Positions 1 to 13,461 of a stretch of 64,000 nt of DNA are shown here, piece after piece. The stretch is taken from NCBI GenBank assembly GCA_930367205.1, contig OV884014.1, forward strand, positions 117,001,768 to 117,065,767, read 5' to 3'. Below the pieces are notes generated by a model. It saw nothing but the letters and a program-made list of their open reading frames with translations. It was not told the origin of the DNA and did no database searches. This DNA comes from Acanthosoma haemorrhoidale. Taxonomy: Eukaryota > Arthropoda > Insecta > Hemiptera > Acanthosomatidae. The translations under genes and the position numbers were made by a program. Position 1 is the first letter of the stretch; each line of letters starts with the position of its first letter.

Positions 1-507
1 GGCAGGAGCTGACGTACTAGCTATGAAATACGCATTTTATAAAAATTCGACTTTTTGACGATATTTTCCTGGTTTTCGTATCAGGAGAACATAATAGGGC
101 AGGAGCTAACGTACCAGCTATGAAATACGCAATTTTTGTAAAAATTTGAGTTTTCGACGATATTTTCCTTGTTTTGGTATCAGGAGAACATAATGGGGCA
201 GGAGCTAACGTACCAGCTACGAGATACCCATTTTTTTAAAATTTGACTTTTTGACGATATTTTCCTTGTTTTGGTATCAGGAGAACATAATGGGACAGGA
301 GCTAACGTACTAGCTCTAAATACGCATTTTTGTAAAAATTCGACTTTTTGACGTCATTTTTCTTGTTTTGGTATTAGGAGTACATAATGGGGCAGGTGCT
401 AACGTACAAGCTATGAAATACGCATTTTTGTAAAAATTCAATTTTTTTAAAATGTTTTCTTTGTTTTGGTATCAGGAGAACATACAGGGGCAAGAGCTAA
501 CGTACAA
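1..507. repeat. A block, entered from outside the window
   Basis: About five A monomers, the first starting at the window edge with GGCAGGAGCTGACG. The last monomers carry the variants typical of the end of an A block: TAGCTCTAAATACGC, the GACGTCA form, a CAGGTGCTAACGTACAAG unit and finally CAAGAGCTAACGTACAA before the palindrome at 508. No gene is seen. Confidence 0.93.
98..196. repeat. Representative A monomer (about 97.5 bp)
   Basis: One A unit, from GGCAGGAGCTAACG to the ATAATGG that precedes the next GGCAGG. The conserved parts in order are AGCTAACGTACCAGCT or AGCTAACGTACTAGCT (the latter an inverted repeat AGCTA/TAGCT around a 6-bp spacer), ATGAAATACGCA, a T/A-rich stretch, TTCGACGATATTTTCC or TTTGACGATATTTTCC, and GTATCAGGAGAACATAAT. 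Length varies between 96 and 99 bp through the T/A run. The GAC of the CGACGATATTTT part is the insertion point of both retroelements. Confidence 0.93.
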
Positions 508-527
508 GATCATACGATCGTATGATC
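508..527. repeat. 20-bp perfect palindrome at A-to-B junctions (first of 17)
   Basis: GATCATACGATCGTATGATC is a perfect palindrome exactly where an A block (ending ...GAGCTAACGTACAA) passes into a B block. The same 20 bp stands at 2384, 4260, 7405, 9469, 13462, 16798, 20604, 31761, 34520, 39579, 45948, 49944, 52030, 54697, 57068 and 59734. Ordinary B monomers keep only the inner 12 bp, because their flanks do not pair. The extended palindrome is therefore specific to the junction. Confidence 0.95.
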
Positions 528-691
528 AAAGTTACGAGTGAATATGACATCAAATGATGTCAAATATGATAGTGTGCCGTATCATTTGCACTTATTGTAT
601 CACGTGATACAATCGTATGATTGAAGTTACAGTGAATATACTATTAAATAATGTCGATTATGACAGTGTACTGTATCATTGGCACTCATTG

Positions 692-786
692 TATCACGTG
701 ATACGATCGTATGATTGAAGTCATGAATGAATATAACATCAAATGATGTCGATTATGATAGTGTACCGCATCATTGGCACTCATTA
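692..786. repeat. Representative B monomer (95 bp) with overlapping palindromes
   Basis: One B unit starts with the 12-bp perfect palindrome TATCACGTGATA at 692-703. This overlaps by 3 bp a second one, ATACGATCGTAT, at 701-712. Downstream lies an imperfect hairpin ACATCA-AA-TGATGT and then a short dyad of the TGATA...TATCA type before CATTGGCACTCAT. The first palindrome contains the E-box CACGTG and the second a CGATCG. Most copies keep both; common variants are CACTTG, CATGTG and CACGAG. Unit length is almost invariant at 95 bp. Confidence 0.95.
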
Positions 787-2383
787 TATCACGTGATACT
801 ATCGTATGATTGAAGTCACGAGTGAATATAACATCAAATGATGCTAAATATGATTGTATAGTGTATCATTAGCACTCATGTTTTCACGTGATACGATCGT
901 ATGATTAAAGTTACGAGTAAATATAACATCAAATGATGTCGAATATGATAATGTACCGTATCATTAGCACTCATATCATTACATGATACGATCGTATGAT
1001 GAAAGTAACGAGTGAATATAACATCAAATGATGTTGAATATGATTGTATAATGTATCATTAGCACTCATTGTTTCACGTGATACGATCGTATGATTAAAG
1101 TTATGAGTGAAGATAACATCAAATGATGTTGAATATGATTGTATAATGTATCATTAGCACTCATTGTTTCACGTGATACGATCGTATGATTAAAGTTACA
1201 GGTGAATATAATATCAATTGATGTCGTATATGATAGCGCACCATATCATTAGCACTTATTGTATCATGTGATGTGATCGTATGATTAAAGTTACAAGTGA
1301 ATATAACATGAAATAATGTCGATTATAATAGTATAGCACATCATTGGCACTCATTATATCACGTGATACGATCGTATGATTAAGGTTACGAGTGAATAAA
1401 CTATTAAATGATGTCGAATATGATAGTGTACCGCATCATTGGCACTCATTGTTTCACGTGATACGATCGTATGATTAAAGTTACAGGTGAATATAACATC
1501 AAATGTTGTCGATTATGATAGTGTACTGCATCATTGGCACTCATTATATCACTTGATACGATCGTATGATGAAAGTTACAAGTAAATATACTATTAAATG
1601 ATGTCGATTATGACAGTGTACCGTACCATTGGCACTCATAGTATCACGTGATACGATCGTATGATTGAAGTCACGAGTGAATATAACATCAAATGATGTC
1701 GATTATGATAATGTACCGTATCATTAGCACTCATTGTATCACGTGATACGATCGTATAATGAAAGATACGAGTGAATATAACATCAAATGATGTCGATTA
1801 TGATAGTGTACCTTATCATTGGCACTCATTATATCACGTGATACGATCGTATAATGAAAGTTACGAGTGAATATACTATTAAATAAGGTCGATTATGATA
1901 GTGTACCGCATCATTGGCACTAATCGTATCACGTGATACGATCGTATGATCAAAGCTACGAGTTAACATAATAGGGCAGGAATTATTGTACCAGCTATGA
2001 AATACGCATTTTTGTAAAATTATACTTTTTGACGATATTTTCTTGTTTTGGTATGAGGAAATCATAATTGTTCAGGAGCTAACGTACCAGCTATAAAATA
2101 CTTATATATGTAAAAATTTAACTTTTTGATTGACATTTTCCCGATTTTGGTATCAGGAGAACATAATAAGGCAGGAGCTAACGTACTAGCTAAGAAATAC
2201 GCATTTTTGTTAAAATTTGAGTTTTCGACGATATTTTCCTTGTTTTGGTATCAGGAGAACATAATGGGGCAGGAGCTAACGTTCCAGCTATGAAATACCC
2301 ATTTTTTAAAAATTCGACTTTTTGACGATATTTTCCTTGTTTTCGTATCAGGAGAACATAAAGGGGCAAGAGCTAACGTACAA

Positions 2384-4259
2384 GATCATACGATCGTATG
2401 ATCAAAGTTACGAGTGAATATGACATCAAATGATGTCAAATATGATAGTGTGCCGTATCATTTGCACTTATTGTATCACGTGATACAATCGTATGATTGA
2501 AGTTACAGTGAATATACTATTAAATAATGTCGATTATGACAGTGTACTGTATCATTGGCACTCATTGTATCACGTGATACGATCGTATGATTGAAGTCAT
2601 GAATGAATATAACATCAAATGATGTCGATTATGATAGTGTACCGCATCATTGGCACTCATTATATCACGTGATACTATCGTATGATTGAAGTCACGAGTG
2701 AATATAACATCAAATGATGCTAAATATGATTGTATAGTGTATCATTAGCACTCATGTTTTCACGTGATACGATCGTATGATTAAAGTTACGAGTAAATAT
2801 AACATCAAATGATGTCGAATATGATAATGTACCGTATCATTAGCACTCATATCATTACATGATACGATCGTATGATGAAAGTTACGAGTGAATATAACAT
2901 CAAATGATGTTGAATATGATTGTATAATGTATCATTAGCACTCATTGTTTCACGTGATACGATCGTATGATTAAAGTTATGAGTGAAGATAACATCAAAT
3001 GATGTTGAATATGATTGTATAATGTATCATTAGCACTCATTGTTTCACGTGATACGATCGTATGATTAAAGTTACAGGTGAATATAATATCAATTGATGT
3101 CGTATATGATAGAGCACCATATCATTAGCACTTATTGTATCATGTGATGTGATCGTATGATTAAAGTTACAAGTGAATATAACATGAAATAATGTCGATT
3201 ATAATAGTATAGCACATCATTGGCACTCATTATATCACGTGATACGATCGTATGATTAAGGTTACGAGTGAATAAACTATTAAATGATGTCGAATATGAT
3301 AGTGTACCGCATCATTGGCACTCATTGTTTCACGTGATACGATCGTATGATTAAAGTTACAGGTGAATATAACATCAAATGTTGTCGATTATGATAGTGT
3401 ACTGCATCATTGGCACTCATTATATCACTTGATACGATCGTATGATGAAAGTTACAAGTAAATATACTATTAAATGATGTCGATTATGACAGTGTACCGT
3501 ACCATTGGCACTCATAGTATCACGTGATACGATCGTATGATTGAAGTCACGAGTGAATATAACATCAAATGATGTCGAATATGATAATGTACCGTATCAT
3601 TAGCACTCATTGTATCACGTGATACGATCGTATAATGAAAGATACGAGTGAATATAACATCAAATGATGTCGATTATGATAGTGTACCTTATCATTGGCA
3701 CTCATTATATCACGTGATACGATCGTATAATGAAAGTTACGAGTGAATATACTATTAAATAAGGTCGATTATGATAGTGTACCGCATCATTGGCACTAAT
3801 CGTATCACGTGATACGATCGTATGATCAAAGCTACGAGTTAACATAATAGGGCAGGAATTATTGTACCAGCTATGAAATACGCATTTTTGTAAAATTATA
3901 CTTTTTGACGATATTTTCTTGTTTTGGTATGAGGAAATCATAATTGTTCAGGAGCTAACGTACCAGCTATAAAATACTTATATATGTAAAAATTTAACTT
4001 TTTGATTGACATTTTCCCGATTTTGGTATCAGGAGAACATAATAAGGCAGGAGCTAACGTACTAGCTAAGAAATACGCATTTTTGTTAAAATTTGAGTTT
4101 TCGACGATATTTTCCTTGTTTTGGTATCAGGAGAACATAATGGGGCAGGAGCTAACGTTCCAGCTATGAAAAACCCATTTTTTAAAAATTCGACTTTTTG
4201 ACGATATTTTCCTTGTTTTCGTATCAGGAGAACATACAGGGGCAAGAGCTAACGTACAA
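2384..4259. repeat. Higher-order unit 2 (1,876 bp), near-identical tandem copy of unit 1
   Basis: B 2384-3839 (n=15) and A 3840-4259 (420 bp). It differs from unit 1 at only a few single bases that I noticed, for example GAAAGTAACG against GAAAGTTACG near 1007/2882 and TAGCGCACC against TAGAGCACC near 1236/3111. Equal length and very high identity indicate a recent tandem duplication of the whole unit. Confidence 0.95.
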
Positions 4260-7200
4260 GATCATACGATCGTATGATCAAAGTTACGAGTGAATATGAC
4301 ATCAAATGATGTCAAATATGATAGTGTGCCGTATCATTTGCACTTATTGTATCACGTGATACAATCGTATGATTGAAGTTACAGTGAATATACTATTAAA
4401 TAATGTCGATTATGACAGTGTACTGTATCATTGGCACTCATTGTATCACGTGATACGATCGTATGATTGAAGTCATGAATGAATATAACATCAAATGATG
4501 TCGATTATGATAGTGTACCGCATCATTGGCACTCATTATATCACGTGATACTATCGTATGATTGAAGTCACGAGTGAATATAACATCAAATGATGCTAAA
4601 TATGATTGTATAGTGTATCATTAGCACTCATGTATTCACGTGATACGATCGTATGATTAAAGTTACGAGTAAATATAACATCAAATGATGTCGAATATGA
4701 TAATGTACCGTATCATTAGCACTCATATCATTACATGATACGATCGTATGATGAAAGTTACGAGTGAATATAACATCAAATGATGTTGAATATGATTGTA
4801 TAATGTATCATTAGCACTCATTGTTTCACGTGATACGATCGTATGATTAAAGTTATGAGTGAAGATAACATCAAATGATGTTGAATATGATTGTATAATG
4901 TATCATTAGCACTCATTGTTTCACGTGATACGATCGTATGATTAAAGTTACAGGTGAATATAATATCAATTGATGTCGTATATGATAGCGCACCATATCA
5001 TTAGCACTTATTGTATCATGTGATGTGATCGTATGATTAAAGTTACAAGTGAATATAACATGAAATAATGTCGATTATAATAGTATAGCACATCATTGGC
5101 ACTCATTATATCACGTGATACGATCGTATGATTAAGGTTACGAGTGAATAAACTATTAAATGATGTCGAATGTGATAGTGTACCGCATCATTGGCACTCA
5201 TTGTTTCACGTGATACGATCGTATGATTAAAGTTACAGGTGAATATAACATCAAATGATGTCGATTATGATAGTGTACTGCATCATTGGCACTCATTATA
5301 TCACTTGATACGATCGTATGATGAAAGTTACAATTAAATATACTATTAAATGATGTCGATTATGACAGTGTACCGTACCATTGGCACTCATAGTATCACG
5401 TGATACGATCGTATGATTGAAGTCACGAGTGAATATAACATCAAATGATGTCGAATATGATAATGTACCGTATCATTAGCACTCATTGTATCACGTGATA
5501 CGATCGTATAATGAAAGATACGAGTGAATATAACATCAAATGATGTCGATTATGATAGTGTACCTTATCATTGGCACTCATTATATCACGTGATACGATC
5601 GTATAATGAAAGTTACGAGTGAATATACTATTAAATAAGGTCGATTATGATAGTGTACCGCATCATTGGCACTAATCGTATCACGTGATACGATCGTATG
5701 ATCAAAGCTACGAGTTAACATAATAGGGCAGGAATTATTGTACCAGCTATGAAATACGCATTTTTGTAAAATTATACTTTTTGACGATATTTTCTTGTTT
5801 TGGTATGAGGAAATCATAATTGTTCAGGAGCTAACGTACCAGCTATAAAATACTTATATATGTAAAAATTTAACTTTTTGATTGACATTTTCCCGATTTT
5901 GGTATCAGGAGAACATAATAAGGCAGGAGCTAACGTACTAGCTAAGAAATACGCATTTTTGTTAAAATTTGAGTTTTCGACGATATTTTCCTTGTTTTGG
6001 TATCAGGAGAACATAATGGGGCAGGAGCTAACGTTCCAGCTATGAAAAACCCATTTTTTAAAAATTCGACTTTTTGACGATATTTTCCTTGTTTTCGTAT
6101 CAGGAGAACATAATAGGGCAGGAGCTAACGTACCAGCTATGAAATACGCAGTTTTTGTAAAAATTTGAGTTTTCGACGATATTTTCCTTGTTTTGGTATC
6201 AGGAGAACATAATGGGGCAGGAGCTAACGTACTAGCTATGAAATACGCATTTTCGAAAAATTCGACTTTTTGACGATATTTTCCTTGATTTCGTATCAGG
6301 AGAACATAATGGGGCAGGAGCTGACGTACTAGCTATGAAATACGCATTTTTTAAAAATTCGACTTTTTGACGATATTTTCCTGGTTTTCGTATCAGGAGA
6401 ACATAATAGGGCAGGAGCTAACGTACTAGCTATGAAATACGCAATTTTTGTAAATATTTGAGTTTTCGACGATATTTTCCTTGTTTTGATATCAGGAGAA
6501 CATAATGGGGCAGGAGCTAACGTACTAGCTATGAAATACGCATTTTCGAAAAATTCGACTTTTTGACGATATTTTCCTTGATTTCGTATCAGGAGAACAT
6601 AAAAGAGCAGGAGCTAACGTTCCAGCTATGAAATACCCATTTTTTAAAAATTCGACTTTTTGACGATATTTTCCTTGTTTTCGTATCAGGAGAACATAAT
6701 GGGGCAGGAGCTGACGTACTAGCTATGAAATACGCATTTTATAAAAATTCGACTTTTTGACGATATTTTCCTGGTTTTCGTATCAGGAGAACATAATAGG
6801 GCAGGAGCTAACGTACCAGCTATGAAATACGCAATTTTTGTAAAAATTTGAGTTTTCGACGATATTTTCCTTGTTTTGGTATCAGGAGAACATAATGGGG
6901 CAGGAGCTAACGTACCAGCTATGAGATACCCATTTTTTTAAAATTTGACTTTTTGACGATATTTTCCTGGTTTTCGTATCAGGAGAACATAATGGGGCAG
7001 GAGCTAACGTACTAGCTATGAAATAGGCATTTTTGAAAAATTCAACTTTTTGACGATATTTTTCTCGTTTTCGTATGAGGAGAACATAATAGGGCAGGAG
7101 CTAACGTACCAGCTATGAAATACGCATTTTTGTATAAATTCGACTTTTGGACGATATTTTCTTTGTTTTGGTATCAGGAGAACATAATGGGGCAGGAGCT

Positions 7201-7404
7201 AACGTACTAGCTCTAAATACGCATTTTTGTAAAAATTCGACTTTTTGACGTCATTTTTCTTGTTTTGGTATCAGGAGAACATAATGGGGCAGGTGCTAAC
7301 GTACAAGCTATGAAATACGCATTTTTGTAAAAATTCAACTTTTTTAAAATGTTTTCTTTGTTTTGGTATCAGGAGAACATAAAGGGGCAAGAGCTAACGT
7401 ACAA
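4260..7404. repeat. Higher-order unit 3: B block n=15, long A block
   Basis: The B block 4260-5715 is the third copy of the 1,456-bp block. The A block 5716-7404 is 1,689 bp (about 17 monomers) instead of 420 bp. The 1,876-bp register is therefore lost inside the A block, after the monomers near 6090. Confidence 0.94.
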
Positions 7405-9468
7405 GATCATACGATCGTATGATCAAAGTTACGAGTGAATATGACATGAAATGATGTCAAATATGATAGTGTGCCGTATCATTTGCACTTCTTGTATCAC
7501 GTGATACAATCGTATGATTGAAGTTACAGTGAATATACTATTAAATAATGTCGATTATGACAGTGTACTGTATCATTGGCACTCATTGTATCACGTGATA
7601 CGATCGTATGATTGAAGTCATGAATGAATATAACATCAAATGATGTCGATTATGATAGTGTGCCGCATCATTAGCACTCATTGTATCACATGATACGATT
7701 GTATGATTGAAGTTACGAGTGAATATAACATCAAATGATTTCGAATATGATAATGAACCGCATCATTGGCAATCATTATATCACGTGATACCATAATATG
7801 ATTGAAGTCACGAATGGAGATACTAATAAATGATGTTGAATATAATAGTGCACCATATCATTAGCACTTATTGTATCATGTGATGCGATCGTATGATTAA
7901 AGTTACAAGTGAATATAACATCAAATGATGTCGATTATAATAGTGTACCGCCTCATTGGCACTCATTATATCACGTGATGCTATCGTATGATTGAAGTCA
8001 CGAATGAATATAACATCAAATGATGTCGATTATGATAGTGTGCCGCATCATTAGCACACATTGTATCACATGATATGATTGTATGATTGAAGTTACGAGT
8101 GAATATAACATCAAATGATGTTGAATATGATTGTATAATGTATCATTAGCACTCATTGTTTCACGTGATACGATCGTATGATTAAAATTACGAGTGAATA
8201 TACTATAAAATGATGTCGATTATGATAGTGTACCACATCATTGGCACTCATTATATCACGTGATACGATCGTATAATGAAAGTTACGAGTGAATATAACA
8301 TCAAATGATGTTGGATATGATTGTATAATGTATCATTAGCACTCATTGTTTCACGTGATACGATCGTATGATTAAAGTTACAGGTGAATATAATATCAAT
8401 TGATGTCGTATATGATAGCGCACCATATCATTAGCACTTATTGTATCATGTGATATGATCGTATGATTGAAGTCACGAGTGAATATAACATCAAATAATG
8501 CTAAATATGATTGTTTAGTGTAGCATTGACACTAATTGTATCACGAGATACGATCGTATGATTGAAGTCACGAGTGAATATACTATAAAATGATGTCGAT
8601 TATGATAGTGTACCACATCATTGGCACTCATTATATCACGTGATACGATCGTATGATTGAAGTCACGAGTGAATATAATATCAAATTATGTCAATTATGA
8701 TAGTGTTGCGTATCATAAGCACTCATGGTATCACGTGATACGATCGTATGATGAAAGTTACGAGTGAATATAACATCAAATGATGTCGAATAGGATTGTA
8801 TAATGTATCATTAGCACTTATTGTATCACGAGATACGATCGTATGATTGAAGTCACGAGTGAATATAACATCAAATGATGTTGAATATGATTGTATAATG
8901 TATCATTAGCACTCATTGTTTCACGTGATACGCCTTGTTTTCGTATCACGAGAACATAATGGGGCAGGAGCTAACGTACCAGCTATGAGATACCCATTTT
9001 TTTAAAATTTGACTTTTTGACGATATTTTCCTGGTTTTCATATCAGGAGAACATAATGGGGCAGGAGCTAACGTACTAGCTATGAAATACGCATTTTTGA
9101 AAAATTCAACTTTTTGACGATATTTTTCTCCTTTTCGTATCAGGAGAACATAATAGGGCAGGAGCTAACGTACCAGCTATGAAATACGCATTTTTGTAAA
9201 AATTTGACTTTTGGACGATATTATCTTTGTTTTGGTATCAGGAGAACATAATGGGACAGGAGCTAACGTACTAGCTCTAAATACGCATTTTTGTAAAAAT
9301 TCGACTTTTTGACGTCATTTTTCTTGTTTTGGTATTAGGAGAACATAATGGGGCAGGTGCTAACGTACAAGCTATGAAATACGCATTTTTGTAAAAATTC
9401 AATTTTTTTAAAATGTTTTCTTTGTTTTGGTATCAGGAGAACATACAGGGGCAAGAGCTAACGTACAA
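7405..9468. repeat. Higher-order unit 4: B block with an aberrant end, short A block
   Basis: The B block 7405-8931 starts with the normal palindrome but ends abruptly inside a monomer (CACGTGATACG). It is joined to the middle of an A monomer (CCTTGTTTTCGTATCACGAG) at 8931/8932. It lacks the standard B-block end monomers and the standard joint GCTACGAGTTAACATAATAG. The A block 8932-9468 is 537 bp. This is the only B block whose length does not fit 95n+31 within 1 bp. Confidence 0.92.
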
Positions 9469-12400
9469 GATCATACGATCGTATGATCAAAGTTACGAGT
9501 GAATATGACATCAAATGATGTCAAATATGATAGTGTGCCGTATCATTTGCACTTATTGTATCACGTGATACAATCGTATGATTGAAGTTACAGTGAATAT
9601 ACTATTAAATAATGTCGATTATGACAGTGTACTGTATCATTGGCACTCATTGTATCACGTGATACGATCGTATGATTGAAGTCATGAATGAATATAACAT
9701 CAAATGATGTCGATTATGATAGTGTGCCGCATCATTAGCACACATTGTATCACATGATACGATTGTATGATTGAAGTTACGAGTGAATATAACATCAAAT
9801 GATGTTGAATATGATTGTATAATGTATCATTAGCACTCATTGTTTCACGTGATACGATCGTATGATTAAAATTACGAGTGAATATACTATAAAATGATGT
9901 CGATTATGATAGTGTACCACATCATTGGCACTCATTATATCACGTGATACGATCGTATAATGAAAGTTACGAGTGAATATAACATCAAATGATGTTGGAT
10001 ATGATTGTATAATGTATCATTAGCACTCATTGTTTCACGTGATACGATCGTATGATTAAAGTTACAGGTGAATATAATATCAATTGATGTCGTATATGAT
10101 AGCGCACCATATCATTAGCACTTATTGTATCATGTGATGTGATCGTATGATTGAAGTCACGAGTGAATATAACATGAAATAATGTCGATTATAATAGTAT
10201 AGCACATCATTGGCACTCATTATATCACGTGATACGATCGTATGATTAAGGTTACGAGTGAATAAACTATTAAATGATGTCGAATATGATAGTGTACCGC
10301 ATCATTGGCACTCATTGTTTCACGTGATACGATCGTATGATTAAAGTTACAGGTGAATATAACATCAAATGATGTCGATTATGATAGTGTACTGCATCAT
10401 TGGCACTCATTATATCACTTGATACGATCGTATGATTGAAGTCACGAGTGAATATATCATCAAATGATGTTGAATATGATAGTGTTGCGTATCATAAGCA
10501 CTCATTGTATCACGTGATACGATCGTATGATGAAAGTTACGAGTGAATATAACATCAAATGATGTCGAATAGGATTGTATAGTATATCATTAGCACTTAT
10601 TGTTTCACGTGATACGATCGTATGATTAAAGTTACGATTGGAGATACTAATAAATGATGTTGAATATAATAGTGCACCATATCATTAGCACTTATTGTAT
10701 CATGTGATGCGATCGTATGATTAAAGTTACAAGTGAATATAACATCAAATGATGTCGATTATAATAGTGCACCATATCATTAGCACTTATTGTATCATGT
10801 GATGCGATCGTATGATTAAAGTTACAAGTGAATATAACATCAAATGATGTCGATTATAATAGTGTACCACATCATTGGCACTCATTATATCACGTGATAC
10901 GATCGTATGATTGAAGTCACGAGTGAATATAATATCAAATGATGTCAATTATGATAGTGTTGCGTATCATAAGCACTCATTGTATCACGAGATACGATCG
11001 TATGATTAAAGTCACGAGTGAATATACTATAAAATGATGTCGATTATGATAGTGTACCACATCATTGGCACTCATTGTTTCACGTGATACGATCGTATGA
11101 TTAAAGTTACAGGTGAATATAACATCAAATGATGTCGATTATGATAGTGTACCGCATCATTGGCACTCATTATATCACGTGATACGATCGTATGATGAAA
11201 GTTACAGGTGAATATAATATCAATTGATGTCGTATATGATAGCGCACCATATCATTAGCACTTATTATATCATGTGATGTGATCGTATGATTAAAGTTAC
11301 AAGTGAATATAACATGAAATAATGTCGATTATAATAGTATAGCACATCATTGGCACTCATTATATCACGTGATACGATCGTATGATTAAGGTTACGAGTG
11401 AATAAACTATTAAATGATGTCGAATATGATAGTGTACCGCATCATTGGCACTCATTGTTTCACGTGATACGATCGTATGATTAAAGTTACAGGTGAATAT
11501 AACATCATATGATGTCGATTATGATAGTGTACTGCATCATTGGCACTCATTATATCACTTGATACGATCGTATGATTGAAGTCACGAGTGAATATATCAT
11601 CAAATGATGTTGAATATGATAGTGTTGCGTATCATAAGCACTCATTGTATCACGTGATACGATCGTATGATGAAAGTTACGAGTGAATATAACATCAAAT
11701 GATGTCGAATATGATAATGTACCGTATCATTAGCACTCATTGTATCACGTGATACGATCGTATAATGAAAGATACGAGTGAATATAACATCAAATGATGT
11801 CGATTATGATAGTGTACCTTATCATTGGCACTCATTATATCACGTGATACGATCGTATAATGAAAGTTACGAGTGAATATACTATTAAATAAGGTCGATT
11901 ATGATAGTGTACCGCATCATTGGCACTAATCGTATCACGTGATACGATCGTATGATCAAAGCTACGAGTTAACATAATAGGGCAGGAATTATTGTACCAG
12001 CTATGAAATACGCATTTTTGTAAATTTAACTTTTTGATGACATTTTCCTGGTTTTCGTATCAGGAGAACATAATAGGGCAGGAGCTAACGTACCAGCTAT
12101 GAAATACCCATTTTTTAAAAATTCGACTTTTTGACGATATTTTCCTGGTTTTCGTATCAGGAGAACATAATAGGGCAGGAGCTAACGTACCAGCTATGAA
12201 ATACGCAATTTTTGTAAAAATTTGAGTTTTCGACGATATTTTCCTTGTTTTGGTATCAGGAGAACATAATGGGGCAGGAGCTAACGTACTAGCTATGAAA
12301 TACGCATTTTCGAAAAATTCGACTTTTTGACGATATTTTCCTTGATTTCGTATCAGGAGAACATAATGGGGCAGGAGCTGACGTACTAGCTATGAAATAC

Positions 12401-13461
12401 GCATTTTTTAAAAATTCGACTTTTTGACGATATTTTCCTGGTTTTCGTATCAGGAGAACATAATAGGGCAGGAGCTAACGTACTAGCTATGAAATACGCA
12501 ATTTTTGTAAATATTTGAGTTTTCGACGATATTTTCCTTGTTTTGGTATCAGGAGAACATAATGGGGCAGGAGCTAACGTACTAGCTATGAAATACGCAT
12601 TTTCGAAAAATTCGACTTTTTGACGATATTTTCCTTGATTTCGTATCAGGAGAACATAAAAGAGCAGGAGCTAACGTTCCAGCTATGAAATACCCATTTT
12701 TTAAAAATTCGACTTTTTGACGATATTTTCCTTGTTTTCGTATCAGGAGAACATAATGGGGCAGGAGCTGACGTACTAGCTATGAAATACGCATTTTTTA
12801 AAAATTCGACTTTTTGACGATATTTTCCTGGTTTTCGTATCAGGAGAACATAATAGGGCAGGAGCTAACGTACCAGCTATGAAATACGCAATTTTTGTAA
12901 AAATTTGAGTTTTCGACGATATTTTCCTTGTTTTGGTATCAGGAGAACATAATGGGGCAGGAGCTAACGTACCAGCTATGAGATACCCATTTTTTTAAAA
13001 TTTGACTTTTTGACGATATTTTCCTGGTTTTCGTATCAGGAGAACATAATGGGGCAGGAGCTAACGTACTAGCTATGAAATAGGCATTTTTGAAAAATTC
13101 AACTTTTTGACGATATTTTTCTCGTTTTCGTATGAGGAGAACATAATAGGGCAGGAGCTAACGTACCAGCTATGAAATACGCATTTTTGTATAAATTTGA
13201 CTTTTGGACGATATTTTCTTTGTTTTGGTATCAGGAGAACATAATGGGGCAGGAGCTAACGTACTAGCTCTAAATACGCATTTTTGTAAAAATTCGACTT
13301 TTTGACGTCATTTTTCTTGTTTTGGTATCAGGAGAACATAATGGGGCAGGTGCTAACGTACAAGCTATGAAATACGCATTTTTGTAAAAATTCAACTTTT
13401 TTAAAATGTTTTCTTTGTTTTGGTATCAGGAGAACATAAAGGGGCAAGAGCTAACGTACAA
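9469..13461. repeat. Higher-order unit 5: B block n=26, A block 1,492 bp
   Basis: B spans 9469-11969 (2,501 bp = 26 x 95 + 31) and A 11970-13461. The first A monomers here have a shorter form (TTTGTAAATTTAACTTTTTGATGACA) than in most other units. This breaks the spurious open frame that crosses this joint elsewhere. Confidence 0.94.

Larger units (their letters stand above)
508..2383. repeat. Higher-order unit 1 (1,876 bp): B block n=15, then short A block
   Basis: The B block spans 508-1963 (1,456 bp = 15 x 95 + 31) and the A block 1964-2383 (420 bp, about 4 monomers). It is followed directly by a nearly identical unit of exactly the same length. The last B monomers carry the end-specific variants (CGTATAATGAAAG, AAATAAGGTCG, CACTAATCG) seen at almost every B-block end. 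Confidence 0.95.

Noticed and set aside
1829..2065. 78-codon open frame on the minus strand, recurring at 13 further positions such as 3705, 5581, 18784, 44320 and 60675
   Set aside because: It spans the standard B-to-A joint and is copied with it. It has no recognisable domain, no promoter or splice context, and its conservation equals that of the surrounding satellite.
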